The notes under the pieces are model-generated. The model made no database searches. It saw only the letters and a program-made list of their open reading frames with translations, and was not told the origin of the DNA. A stretch of DNA of 64,000 nt from Phil1 sp964487565 (GTDB taxonomy: Bacteria; Bacillota; Clostridia; Christensenellales; CAG-138), in assembly GCA_964487565.1 (NCBI GenBank), contig CAZARN010000009.1, positions 11,770 through 75,769 on the forward strand. Direction: 5' to 3'. Made by a program: the position numbers and the translations under genes. Position 1 is the first letter of the stretch, and each line of letters begins with the position of its first letter. Shown here in pieces: positions 1 through 9,010 of this stretch.

Positions 1-1633
1 TCCGGAACCGGAAGCGCCGTTTCAACGGCAACGCCCGAGCCCACGCCCACCGCGCAGACGCTGCTTCAGGCTACGCCGTCGCCTGTGCCGGTGAAGGGCG
101 GAACGCTCCGCCTGTCCATGCCTGTCAACGCGGATAAGACGGATCCGCTTGAGGTGAACACGGAGGAGATGCTCATGCTGTACTCTCTCGTGTTCGAGAG
201 CCTGATAGAGATAGACAACAAAGGCATGCTCGTGCCGGGACTTGCGGAAAACTGGTCCGTGGATGAAACCGGCACGGTGTGGACGCTCAAGCTCAGGAGC
301 GCCGCGCGCTGGCATGACACGGGCGCGCCGGTCACGGCGGAGGACGTCGTTGATACTTACCGGCATATCGTGAGCCTCGGCGCATCATCCTATTATTCAT
401 ATGTCACAAAGCATGTCGCATCCATGGAGGCGGCGGGGGACGGCACGCTGACGGTAAGGATGAAGCATCAGGGGCTGAGCGCGCTTTACGCGCTGACATT
501 CCCCGTGACGGAAAATCCCTCCACGGGGGCTGAGCGCGCTTTACGCGCTGACATTCCCCGTGACGGAAAATCCCTCCACGGCAACGGGCAACTATCCCGC
601 GGGGACGGGCGCATACAAGTTTTCATATGTTTCGGACGACGAGGTGAAGCTCGTGCGCAACGACAACTGGTGGAAACAGGCGCCGAACATAGATTCGGTG
701 GAGTTTTACGCGAGGGCCTCAAACGACGTTTCACTTTCATCCTTCACGGCCGGCCAGCTTGACATGGTGTTCACGTCGTCGCTGACGGTCGGACGCTACC
801 GCGAGGAAGCGAACACGGCTGTGCTCGACATGATGACGCAGACCGCGGAGGTCATGATCGTGAACTACTCGAATCAGTATCTTCGCGACGTGTCGGTGCG
901 AAGGGCGCTCATCTGCGCGATCAACCGCTCGCGCATAATCACGAATGTGTATATGAACCGCGCGCGCACGGCGGATGTGCCCGTGCCGCCGGACTCATGG
1001 CTTTATGAATCAAAATCAGCCGTGTATGATTACAGCGAGGAGACGGCAAAAAATCTTCTTGCAGGCGCCGGCTGGGCGGATACGGACGGCGACGGCTTCA
1101 TAGAAAAGGACGGCAACAAATATGAAGAAATGACGCTCCGGATACTTGTCAACGATTCTTCGGACGCCGCCAGAAAGACCGCCGCGGAGCAGATAGCGGC
1201 GCAGCTTGAGGCCGTGGGCATCCACACGGAGCTTACGGTGGCCGCATACACGCTTGGCGACGATCAAAGCGAATATCTTGTGAAGCTGAGGTCCGGCGAA
1301 TTTGATCTTGCGCTCGCGGGATTCAATCTTGGCCGCGACTTTGACCTCACGGCTTATCTTTCCACCGGCGGAACGAACAATTACGGCAAGTATTCGAACG
1401 CGGCCATAGAGCAGCTCGCTTCAAACATACTCAGCGCCGCGACGGAGAAGGACTGCATTGAGGCAGCATCCAAGCTGCAGATCGCCTTTTCGGAGGAGCT
1501 TCCTTTTATCGTGCTGTATTTCCGCCTGAACAGCCTCGTGTATAACACGGATATAAAGGGCATAAGCGACATTCGGGAACCCGATGTGCTGAGGAACATC
1601 GCTTCATGGTATATCGCCTCCGAAGTTGAATAA
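1..1633 (+). pseudogene. Peptide/nickel-type ABC transporter substrate-binding protein (SBP family 5), cut at the left edge and frameshifted
   Basis: The frame is already open at base 1 and begins with a Thr/Pro-rich linker, as found behind the lipid anchor of extracytoplasmic binding proteins, so the signal peptide lies outside the window. The sequence then reads as an SBP_bac_5 protein: KGGTLR start of the mature domain, LAENWSVDE, WHDTGAPVTAEDV, and after the break GTGAYKF, RNDNWW and VRRALICAINR. The frame from base 1 is thrown off at about 527 by a 55-bp tandem duplication and continues in the +2 frame from about 560 to the TAA at 1631-1633. Removing one copy restores a continuous chain of about 525 residues across the junction ENPST-ATGNY. 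The family binds peptides outside the membrane for an Opp/Dpp importer; no permease is adjacent in the window. It is either a true recent knock-out or an assembly error. Confidence 0.85.
471..581 (+). repeat. Exact 55-bp tandem duplication causing a frameshift
   Basis: The segment 471-526 recurs at 526-581 with an offset of 55 bases and no mismatch. Because 55 is not a multiple of three, the second copy moves the reading frame of the substrate-binding protein by one. Excising one copy restores the frame exactly. Confidence 0.95.
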
Positions 1634-1686
1634 TTCATTGCCGTGTGATACTCTTGCATTAGAAATCTGAACTTTTGGGGGGAACG

Positions 1687-2217
1687 ATGCTCGCAATCCT
1701 GATTTTCATCGCCGTGCTGGCGCTTGATCAGCTCACCAAGGTGCTTTGCGCTTCCTGGCTCACGGCGCTGCCCGGCAAAACATATTCGCTCATCGACGGC
1801 GTTTTTTCGCTCACATATGTCGAAAACCGCGGCGCGGCGTTCGGCATGCTGCAAAACAGACGGGTGTTTTTCATCATTATCACCATTATCGTTTGCGGCT
1901 TCATCGTTTACGCGCTCATACGCGAGCGCGGCAGGATGCACGCGCTGATGAAGGCCGCGCTTTCGCTCGTGCTTGCGGGCGCGGTGGGCAATCTGATCGA
2001 CAGGGCGTTTCTGGGCTATGTGCGCGATATGTTCTATTTCGAGCTTATCGATTTTGCGGTGTTCAACGTGGCGGACGCGGCGATAACCGTCGGCTCCGCG
2101 ATACTCATTCTCGACGTGCTATTCTTCAAGGGCAGGAATTATCTTTCGGACGACGCGAAAAAGCACGCCCCAAAGGCCGATCCGCAGACGAAGGAGCCCG
2201 ACACGGGGGATAAATGA
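1687..2217 (+). CDS. lspA: Lipoprotein signal peptidase (signal peptidase II)
   Basis: Membrane aspartyl protease that removes the signal peptide from diacylglyceryl-modified prolipoproteins. At 176 residues it has the normal length. It shows four hydrophobic helices and the family motifs: DQLTK (14-18), NRGAAFG (47-53), GNLIDR (101-106), and the two catalytic aspartates in VRD (Asp114) and FNVAD (Asp130). The ATG at 1687 follows a G-rich Shine-Dalgarno at 1677-1683; a TTG at 1675 is in frame but lies inside that site. Its stop overlaps the start of the next gene (ATGA at 2214-2217), so the two are translationally coupled, a common lspA-rluD arrangement in Firmicutes. Confidence 0.95.
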   Translation: MLAILIFIAVLALDQLTKVLCASWLTALPGKTYSLIDGVFSLTYVENRGAAFGMLQNRRVFFIIITIIVCGFIVYALIRERGRMHALMKAALSLVLAGAVGNLIDRAFLGYVRDMFYFELIDFAVFNVADAAITVGSAILILDVLFFKGRNYLSDDAKKHAPKADPQTKEPDTGDK

Positions 2218-3191
2218 AAGAGGACCTTCGCATTGAGCGCGAATATACCGACGAGGGGACGCTTATAAGGGCAGTTGCCGCGGGCGGCGAACGGCTTGAT
2301 GTTTTCGCGGCGGCCGCTTCGGGCGAAACGCGCTCATTCATGCAGCGGGTCATCGATGAAGGCGACGTCTGTGTGAACGGACGGGACTGCCGCGCGGGGA
2401 TGAAGCTCAGGCCGGGGGACGAGGTGGAGCTTCGTCTGCGGCTCCCGAGCGCGTCGGAGCTTATACCTGAAGATATCCCGTTGAACATCGTTTATGAGGA
2501 CGCGGATATCGCCGTGATAGACAAGCCGCGCGGTATGGTCGTGCATCCCGCGCCAGGCAACGAGCACGGAACGCTCGTCAACGCCATAATGTTCGCCGTG
2601 CACGATCTTTCCGGCATCGGGGGCGAACTGCGCCCGGGCATCGTCCACAGGATAGACAAGATGACCTCGGGCCTCATCGTCATCGCGAAAAACGACGCGG
2701 CGCATCGCGCGCTCGCGGCGCAGATGAAAACACACGAAGCCGGAAGGGTGTATGTCGCCATCGTGGACGGCAACATCAGGGAGGATGAAGGCACGGTCGA
2801 CGCGCCCATCGGACGCAGCCTGAGGGACAGGAAACGCATGGCTGTTGTGGAGGACGGGCGAAACGCCGTGACGCACTGGCGCGTGCTTGAGCGCATGGGC
2901 GCATACACGCTCATCGCGGCCTCGCTTGAGACAGGCCGCACCCACCAGATAAGGGTTCATATGGCATATATAAAGCATCCTGTCGCGGGCGACGCCGTGT
3001 ATGGCAGCGCGAAGGATCCGCTTGATATCGGAGGGCAGGCGCTGCACGCGGCGCGGCTCACGCTGGAGCATCCCGGCAACGGACAGATGATGACATTTCG
3101 CGCTCCGATCCCGGAATATTTCATGAAGGCGCTCAAAAAAGCCGGACACGATCCGGATATTCAAATAGACAGCTTGATCGACAGGGGTTGA
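2214..3191 (+). CDS. rluD: RluA/RluD-family 23S rRNA pseudouridine synthase
   Basis: Converts uridine to pseudouridine in structured RNA; RluD-type members modify helix 69 of 23S rRNA. An S4 RNA-binding domain covers about residues 26-75 (ERLDVFAA through GDEVELRL), followed by the catalytic domain with the HRIDKMTSG motif holding the catalytic Asp148. TGRTHQIRVH near residue 250 is the other conserved block. The length of 325 residues is normal. It starts within the lspA stop codon. The exact target uridine cannot be read from sequence, so the symbol denotes the subfamily most likely meant. Confidence 0.88.
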   Translation: MKEDLRIEREYTDEGTLIRAVAAGGERLDVFAAAASGETRSFMQRVIDEGDVCVNGRDCRAGMKLRPGDEVELRLRLPSASELIPEDIPLNIVYEDADIAVIDKPRGMVVHPAPGNEHGTLVNAIMFAVHDLSGIGGELRPGIVHRIDKMTSGLIVIAKNDAAHRALAAQMKTHEAGRVYVAIVDGNIREDEGTVDAPIGRSLRDRKRMAVVEDGRNAVTHWRVLERMGAYTLIAASLETGRTHQIRVHMAYIKHPVAGDAVYGSAKDPLDIGGQALHAARLTLEHPGNGQMMTFRAPIPEYFMKALKKAGHDPDIQIDSLIDRG

Positions 3192-3196
3192 CGCGC

Positions 3197-3880
3197 ATGA
3201 CTGCCGGCGGCGGCGGAAAACGCTCTGAAAAATGGCTGGGCATATTGCTGGGGGCGGCGTTCATCACCGCAGCCGCGGCGCTTTTCCTCATGTCCGACGC
3301 GGGGCGCGCGGCCATTCGGGCGGAGCGCGAAACGGCGGAGCAAACCGAAGCTCCCTGCGGAGACGACGGCGCGGGTACGGACGCTCCTGATGAAAAAACC
3401 TTCGTCGAGACGGCGCTTGACGGGCTGGACGGCGCCTTCAGGAACGAAAGCCGCGATGAAAAGCGCGCGGTATACAGCATCGTGCGCGAGGGCTTTGAAC
3501 AAAGCGGCATTATCCTTTCGCTTGAATACGGGCGCGTCGAAGCGTTCACGCTTCTGTGGAGCTGCGTTTCGATACCCGATAACGTCGCGCAGGGCTCGTC
3601 GGAGGTCGCGCGCAGCTATGGAGCCATGCTCGCCGCCGAGCGCGAGGAGGACAAAGCGTGGCTGAGAAACGCGTTCCATGCCCTGACTGCCGCCATGGAT
3701 ACCGAGGGCAGCCTCAGCTATGCCGAGGCTGATATGCTCGCGGACGATATACTGCTCACCCTTGAGGACGGGAAGGAAAGAAATTCTTCCGTTGAGGGAT
3801 ACGCCTTCAACGTGAAGATGCTCGACGGTGAAACGAGGATAAATTTCATGCGGACAAACGCGACGGATGACGATAAATGA
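3197..3880 (+). CDS. Hypothetical protein with one N-terminal membrane helix
   Basis: No family recognised. A Gly/Lys-rich start is followed by one hydrophobic helix (about residues 13-32) and a charged, mostly alpha-helical region of about 190 residues, so it is probably anchored in the membrane with a soluble domain on one side. The ATG at 3197 is preferred because AGGGG lies about 10 bases upstream; a TTG at 3188 overlaps the rluD stop but has no room for a ribosome site. It probably shares the lspA-rluD transcript. It ends 23 bases before the zapA promoter. Confidence 0.65.
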   Translation: MTAGGGGKRSEKWLGILLGAAFITAAAALFLMSDAGRAAIRAERETAEQTEAPCGDDGAGTDAPDEKTFVETALDGLDGAFRNESRDEKRAVYSIVREGFEQSGIILSLEYGRVEAFTLLWSCVSIPDNVAQGSSEVARSYGAMLAAEREEDKAWLRNAFHALTAAMDTEGSLSYAEADMLADDILLTLEDGKERNSSVEGYAFNVKMLDGETRINFMRTNATDDDK

Positions 3881-3902
3881 CACAATATCTTGATGCACAC
3901 AC

Positions 3903-3931
3903 TTGCAAGGCTGCACAATCGGTAGTATAAT
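3903..3931 (+). promoter_or_regulatory. Sigma-A-type promoter of zapA
   Basis: TTGCAA at 3903-3908 and a perfect TATAAT at 3926-3931 with a 17-base spacer. GAGGTGG at about 3938 then serves as the ribosome site for the ATG at 3952. Confidence 0.75.
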
Positions 3932-3951
3932 CAACATGAGGTGGTGCATCT

Positions 3952-4272
3952 ATGGATAAAAATCGCGCGGTGGTCAGCGTTGCGGGGCAGGAATTCCGCC
4001 TTTCGGGCGACGAGAGCGAACAGTATATGCGCACTCTTGCTGATGATGTGAATTCCAGGATAGACAAAATACAATCCCAGTATCCGACATTGAGCACGGG
4101 CAACGCCGTGCTGCTCGCCTGTCTCAATATGGCGGACGAGCTGTATAAGCTGCGTTCGGATTATGAAGCGCTTGACGAACGCATATCGCAGTTGAGGGAG
4201 ATGCCGCGCGCGGGCGCACCCGCGGCGCCGGTGAAGCGTCCCTTCGAGACGAGACAGAAAACATCTGTCTGA
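3952..4272 (+). CDS. zapA: Cell division protein ZapA family
   Basis: Small cytoplasmic protein that bundles FtsZ protofilaments at the division site. The 106 residues follow the family pattern: an N-terminal beta hairpin (VVSVAGQEFRLSG), then a helix with YMRTLADDVNSRID and a coiled coil through LACLNMADELYKLRSDYEAL, ending in a Pro/Ala-rich tail. It has its own promoter and GAGGTGG ribosome site, and mutS2 follows 72 bases later. zapA upstream of mutS2 is a familiar Firmicute order, which supports the call. Confidence 0.88.
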   Translation: MDKNRAVVSVAGQEFRLSGDESEQYMRTLADDVNSRIDKIQSQYPTLSTGNAVLLACLNMADELYKLRSDYEALDERISQLREMPRAGAPAAPVKRPFETRQKTSV

Positions 4273-4288
4273 TCGCTACGATATCTTG

Positions 4289-4315
4289 AGCCGCGGAGCG
4301 TTATTGCCCGCGGCT
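4289..4315 (+). other. GC-rich hairpin between zapA and mutS2
   Basis: AGCCGCGG at 4289-4296 pairs perfectly with CCGCGGCT at 4308-4315 across an 11-base loop. Only TTGTTAT follows, so it is a poor terminator; partial attenuation or RNA processing between zapA and mutS2 is possible. Confidence 0.4.
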
Positions 4316-4344
4316 TGTTATATGTTGAAGGAAGGTATGGATAT

Positions 4345-6696
4345 ATGCAACAGCGCGTGCTTAAAGCACTTGAATACAACAAAATACTCGATATGCTGCG
4401 CGAACGGGCGTCCTGCTGCGTTTCGCGCGAGCTTGTCGACGCGGCGGAGCCTGTTTCCGACGGAGCCGAAGTCTCAAGGATGCTCAAGCTCACAAGCGAG
4501 GCGGAAACGCTTTTCATCCGTTACGGGAGAAGTCCCGTGGACGATTTTCCGGATATGCGCGAGTGCCTTTCACGCCTTCGCGCGGCGCTTTTCATTTCAC
4601 CGAGGGAGCTTCTCGGCGTCGCCTCCTGCATGAGGGCGGCGCGGCTCACGCGCGAAACGCTCACAAAGGAAGGGTCTGAGGGCTTGCTTTTCAATATGGC
4701 AAGCTTCATAACCACGCACAGGAGCGCGGAGGAGGAGATATCGCGCTGCATAATCAGCGAGGATGAGATATTTGACGGCGCCTCGCCGGCGCTTTCGCGC
4801 ATAAGGCGCGGGATGCGGCTCGCGAACGAGCGCGTGCGGGAAAAGCTCAATTCCATGATACACTCCGCGACATACCAGAAATATTTGCAGGAACCGATAA
4901 TAACCATCAGAAACGGCCGTTTCGTGATACCCGTCAAGCAGGAATACCGCCAGTATGTGCCCGGCCTCATCCACGATCAGTCGGGCAGCGGCGCGACGAT
5001 CTTTATCGAACCGAACGCCGTGGTGGAGCTTGGCAACGAATACAAGAAGCTGCTTGCGGAGGAAGCGGAGGAGATCGAGCGCATACTGACCGATCTCACG
5101 GCCATGGTCGCGCCTTATGCCGATGAGATCAAGGAGGATATGGCGGTGCTGGGCGAGATCGATCTTGCCTTTGCAAAGGCGCGCCTCGCGCGGGAGATGA
5201 ACGCGGTGGAGCCGAAGCTCAACGACCGCGGCTATATAAGAATCGTGCGCGGAAGGCATCCGCTCATCGACGCGGACAAGGTGGTGCCGATCGATATCTG
5301 GCTTGGGCGTGAATTCCGTTCCCTCATCATAACGGGGCCGAACACCGGCGGCAAAACCGTCACGCTCAAGATCGTCGGCCTTTTTGCGCTCATGGTGCAA
5401 AGCGGGATGTTCATACCCGCGGATGAGGGCAGCGAGTTTTCCGTTTTCCGGGAGGTGTATGCGGATATCGGGGACGAGCAATCCATCGAACAGTCCCTTT
5501 CAACGTTTTCCTCGCACATGAAGAACATCGTCACGATACTTCACGACGCGGATGAAGGCTCCCTCATATTGCTCGACGAGCTCGGCGCGGGCACGGACCC
5601 GATCGAGGGCGCGGCGCTTGCGATGAGCATACTTGAGGAGCTGCACGCGCGCCGCTCGGTTTGCGTTTCGACCACCCATTACAGCGAGATAAAGGCGTTC
5701 GCACTCACGCATGAGGGGATGGAGAACGCATCCATGCAGTTTGACGTGGACAGGCTGTGCCCGACATACAAGCTTTTCATCGGCATACCGGGAAAGTCGA
5801 ATGCGTTCGAAATATCCGAGCGTCTTGGCCTGCCGGGAAGCATAATCGAGAGCGCAAAGGGCTATCTCAAGGGAGAAGACGTGCGCTTTGAGGATATAAT
5901 CTCATCCGCCCAAAGCCAGCATATGCTTGCCGAGGAGGAAAGGCAGATGGCGGCAGAGGCGCGCGCGGAGATCGAAAAGCTGCGCACGGAAGCGGAACGC
6001 GAAAGAAAGAAGCTCGACGCCGACCGCACCAAGCTGCAGACCAAAGCGCGCGAGGACGCGAAGAAGATCGTTGCGGACACAAAGCGCGAGATGGAAAAGC
6101 TGATCGTTGAGATACGCGCGATCAAGGGAATCGACCGCAGCGCCGCGGATCGCGTGATACAGCAGAGCAGGGACGCCATGCGCTCGGCGGAGAACGCGCT
6201 TGCGCAGACGGAGGAGATAGGGAAGGAAGACCCCGGCCTTCCGCCGAAAACGGTCCATCCCGGGGATACCGTGCGGGTGCTCACGCTCGATCAGAAGGCG
6301 ACGGTGCTTTCAAAGCCGGACGCGAAGGGAGAGGTGCAGGTGCAGGCCGGCATAATGAAGCTCTCCGTCAAGCTTTCCGACATACGCCTTGAGAAGGAGG
6401 CGGAGAAGATCGTCACGCAGGCGAAGACGGGCCTCGCCGCGGACAGGCACATAGGGCTTGAGATCGACATACGCGGCATGCAGGTGGACGAGGCCACGAT
6501 AATCGTCGACAGGTACCTTGACGACGCATATAACGCCGGACTTTCGGAGGTGAACATCATCCACGGCAAGGGCACGGGCGCGCTTCGCGCGGGCATACAG
6601 GATTATCTTCGCCGTCAGCCCCTTGTCAAAGGGTTCCGCATCGGCGCATACGGGGAGGGCGACGCGGGCGTGACGGTTGTGACACTTAAAAAATGA
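4345..6696 (+). CDS. mutS2: MutS2 family DNA-binding ATPase/endonuclease
   Basis: MutS2 acts on branched DNA to limit homologous recombination and, in Bacillus subtilis, also rescues collided ribosomes. It lacks the mismatch-recognition domain of MutS. Visible are the helical core, a P-loop GPNTGGKTVTLK, the signature region with STFSSHM, Walker B LILLDELGAGTDP, and a long charged coiled coil. A C-terminal Smr nuclease domain begins near EIDIRGMQVDEA and contains IIHGKGTGALR. The 783 residues are normal. The ATG at 4345 is chosen because GGAAGG lies nine bases upstream; an in-frame TTG at 4315 has no ribosome site. Confidence 0.95.
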   Translation: MQQRVLKALEYNKILDMLRERASCCVSRELVDAAEPVSDGAEVSRMLKLTSEAETLFIRYGRSPVDDFPDMRECLSRLRAALFISPRELLGVASCMRAARLTRETLTKEGSEGLLFNMASFITTHRSAEEEISRCIISEDEIFDGASPALSRIRRGMRLANERVREKLNSMIHSATYQKYLQEPIITIRNGRFVIPVKQEYRQYVPGLIHDQSGSGATIFIEPNAVVELGNEYKKLLAEEAEEIERILTDLTAMVAPYADEIKEDMAVLGEIDLAFAKARLAREMNAVEPKLNDRGYIRIVRGRHPLIDADKVVPIDIWLGREFRSLIITGPNTGGKTVTLKIVGLFALMVQSGMFIPADEGSEFSVFREVYADIGDEQSIEQSLSTFSSHMKNIVTILHDADEGSLILLDELGAGTDPIEGAALAMSILEELHARRSVCVSTTHYSEIKAFALTHEGMENASMQFDVDRLCPTYKLFIGIPGKSNAFEISERLGLPGSIIESAKGYLKGEDVRFEDIISSAQSQHMLAEEERQMAAEARAEIEKLRTEAERERKKLDADRTKLQTKAREDAKKIVADTKREMEKLIVEIRAIKGIDRSAADRVIQQSRDAMRSAENALAQTEEIGKEDPGLPPKTVHPGDTVRVLTLDQKATVLSKPDAKGEVQVQAGIMKLSVKLSDIRLEKEAEKIVTQAKTGLAADRHIGLEIDIRGMQVDEATIIVDRYLDDAYNAGLSEVNIIHGKGTGALRAGIQDYLRRQPLVKGFRIGAYGEGDAGVTVVTLKK

Positions 6697-6761
6697 TGTG
6701 TACGAATATGAAAAAATTAAGGCAAACAGGGCATATTCATACCATGTTCACAATTTGGTGC

Positions 6762-6767
6762 TAGTAT
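6762..6767 (+). promoter_or_regulatory. Possible extended -10 promoter of the two-component operon
   Basis: TGC followed by TAGTAT resembles an extended -10 element 68 bases before the response regulator start. No good -35 hexamer is present at the expected distance, so this is tentative. Confidence 0.3.
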
Positions 6768-6834
6768 ATAAAAACGGACGCGCAGGTGGCTTTGCGCGGC
6801 GCATATGCAGGAAAAAACACGCAGGAGGGTTCCA

Positions 6835-7515
6835 ATGGAGAACAACACCATTTTGGTCATTGACGACGATAAAAACATACTTGCGATAATCGGCATGTAT
6901 CTTAAAAAAGAAGGGTACAACGTATGCACATGCGAACGCGGCGACACGGCGCTTGACGCATTCCGCGGCGCGCAGCCTGCCCTTGTCGTGCTTGACGTGA
7001 TGCTTCCCGGCCTTGACGGATGGGGCGTGCTTGCAAAGCTTCGCGCGGAAAGCTCCGTGCCGGTGATAATGCTCACCGCAAAGGGCGATACGCTTGACCG
7101 CATACAGGGGCTTGACGCCGGCGCCGACGATTATATCGTGAAGCCGTTTGAGGCGAAGGAGCTGCTTGCAAGGATAAAGGCGGTGCTTCGCCGTTCGGCC
7201 GCGCCTGAAAACGACAAGGAGATCGCATATCCGGGGCTTACGGTTTCGCTTGATAATTATTCCGTCATGCTTGACGGGAAACAGCTTGAAATGCCGCCAA
7301 AGGAGATCGAGCTGCTCTTTTTCCTCGCATCGCGCGAAGGGAAGGTGTTCACAAGGGAACAGCTTCTTGAACAGGTGTGGGGGTTCGATTTCTTCGGCGA
7401 CTCCCGCACGGTGGACGTTCACGTCAAGCGCATCCGCGAGAAGATCGGCGAGCGCAAGGAATGGGAGCTTAAAACCGTTTGGGGCGTTGGCTATAAATTC
7501 GAAGCCGCAAAATAA
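6835..7515 (+). CDS. OmpR/PhoB-family response regulator
   Basis: DNA-binding output half of a two-component system. The receiver domain (1-120) has the acidic pocket at residues 10-12 (DDD), the phospho-acceptor Asp54 in VVLDVMLPG, and the lysine in YIVKPFEAKELL. A winged-helix trans_reg_C domain follows, with PPKEIELLFFLA, VFTREQLLEQVWG and the closing RTVDVHVKRIREKI. The ATG at 6835 is chosen over one at 6805 because AGGAGGG lies just upstream. The paired kinase starts 17 bases after the stop, and an HtrA protease follows, so envelope stress or wall state is a plausible signal; that is inference. Confidence 0.92.
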   Translation: MENNTILVIDDDKNILAIIGMYLKKEGYNVCTCERGDTALDAFRGAQPALVVLDVMLPGLDGWGVLAKLRAESSVPVIMLTAKGDTLDRIQGLDAGADDYIVKPFEAKELLARIKAVLRRSAAPENDKEIAYPGLTVSLDNYSVMLDGKQLEMPPKEIELLFFLASREGKVFTREQLLEQVWGFDFFGDSRTVDVHVKRIREKIGERKEWELKTVWGVGYKFEAAK

Positions 7516-7532
7516 GGAGATACTGACCCTGT

Positions 7533-9005
7533 ATGTTCAAAACGCTGTTTTCGCGTATGCTCGCCACCTATCTTGCGATGACGCTGTTGCTGCTCGTGCT
7601 GCTGGGCTTCACGCTCGGCGGGATGTTCCGCAGTCAGTATATCGACGAGAAGGAGAGCGAGCTTCGGCGCGAGGCGGAAGAGATCAACACCACCATATAT
7701 TCAAAATACACGGACTCGGACAAGCGCTCCGTCGCGCGCGACCAGCTTTATACGATCGTGCGTAAATACGATGCGCTGCTTCAGCTTTACTTTGTGGATC
7801 AGACGCTTGGCCGGGTGTCGTTCATGGCGGAGGAATCCGTCAACAAGTGGGAACCTGTCAGCGATGTTGACGTTGCGGACGCCGCCAAAACGATAATCGA
7901 GGGCGGAACGGGAGAAAGCGTCACCACGGAAAAATACACCTCGGTTTCCGACATACCGATGCTCACCCTCCAGCGGCCGATCACGGACGCGCAGGGCGAT
8001 ATCATCGGGGCGATGTTTTTCCATGTGGATATGAGCCGCACAAACGCTTCCATCAAGCAGGTGTATATGGACGTGCTGCTTTCGGCGCTGGTCGCGGTTC
8101 TGCTGGCGTTTCTCGGCGTTTCATACATAACCAACCGCATGACGAAGCCGATCGCCGCAATGAACAACACGGTCAAACGCTTTTCAAAGGGCGATTTTGA
8201 AGCCCGCGTGGCCATATACGGCGGGGATGAGGTGGCGGAGCTTGGACAAAGCTTCAACGAGATGGCGGATGAGATAAACGCGCTCGAGCAATCCAGAAGA
8301 AGCTTCGTCGCAAACGTCTCACATGAGCTGCGCTCGCCGCTCACATCCATGCGCGGCTTCCTTGAAGCCATACAGGACGGCACCATCCCGAAGGAGGAAC
8401 AGGGCAAATATCTTGACATCGTCATAAACGAGTGCAAACGCATGACGGGCATGGTCAACGATCTGCTGGATCTCGCGCGCATAGAAAGCGGCACATATGA
8501 GCTCAAGCTTGAACAGTTTGACATAAACGAGCTTATGATACGGACGCTGCTCACGTTTGAGACCCGCGTGAACGCGCGGCATATAGACGTGGTGATGGAC
8601 TTTGAAAACGAGCACACGATGGTCGAAGCGGATCAGCAGCAGATCGCGCAGGTCATACGCAATCTTGTGGACAACGCGATAAAGTTTTCACCCGAGGGCG
8701 GCAAGCTCACCCTTCGCATAACGAGCGCAAAGGGAAAGGCGGTCGTCTGCGTGAAGGATGAGGGCGCGGGCATTGCGGCGGAGGATCTGCCGTATGTGTT
8801 CGACAGATTCTATAAAGGCGAGAAGGCGCATACGCCTTCCGGCTCATCCACGGGGCTTGGCCTTTCGATCGTCAAGCGGATCGTGGAACAGCACGATGAA
8901 ACGATAACGGTGGAGTCCCCGCCGGGCAGCGGCGCCTGCTTCACCTTTACCTTAAAACTGCACGAGCAGCAGACCCGGCAGCGGCCGGTAAGTCAACGGA
9001 GGTGA
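7533..9005 (+). CDS. Membrane sensor histidine kinase
   Basis: Partner kinase of the preceding regulator. It has a first membrane helix (about 10-30), an extracytoplasmic sensor of about 150 residues, a second helix (about 180-200), HAMP, then HisKA with His264 in VANVSHELRSPLTS. The ATPase domain shows the N box RNLVDNAIKF, the G1 box DEGAGIA, an F box YVFDRFYKG, and GLGLSIVKRIVE. The 490 residues and domain order are like PhoR/WalK kinases, but there is no PAS domain. The stop codon overlaps the ribosome site of htrA, linking all three genes in one transcript. Confidence 0.93.
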   Translation: MFKTLFSRMLATYLAMTLLLLVLLGFTLGGMFRSQYIDEKESELRREAEEINTTIYSKYTDSDKRSVARDQLYTIVRKYDALLQLYFVDQTLGRVSFMAEESVNKWEPVSDVDVADAAKTIIEGGTGESVTTEKYTSVSDIPMLTLQRPITDAQGDIIGAMFFHVDMSRTNASIKQVYMDVLLSALVAVLLAFLGVSYITNRMTKPIAAMNNTVKRFSKGDFEARVAIYGGDEVAELGQSFNEMADEINALEQSRRSFVANVSHELRSPLTSMRGFLEAIQDGTIPKEEQGKYLDIVINECKRMTGMVNDLLDLARIESGTYELKLEQFDINELMIRTLLTFETRVNARHIDVVMDFENEHTMVEADQQQIAQVIRNLVDNAIKFSPEGGKLTLRITSAKGKAVVCVKDEGAGIAAEDLPYVFDRFYKGEKAHTPSGSSTGLGLSIVKRIVEQHDETITVESPPGSGACFTFTLKLHEQQTRQRPVSQRR

Positions 9006-9010
9006 TTTTT

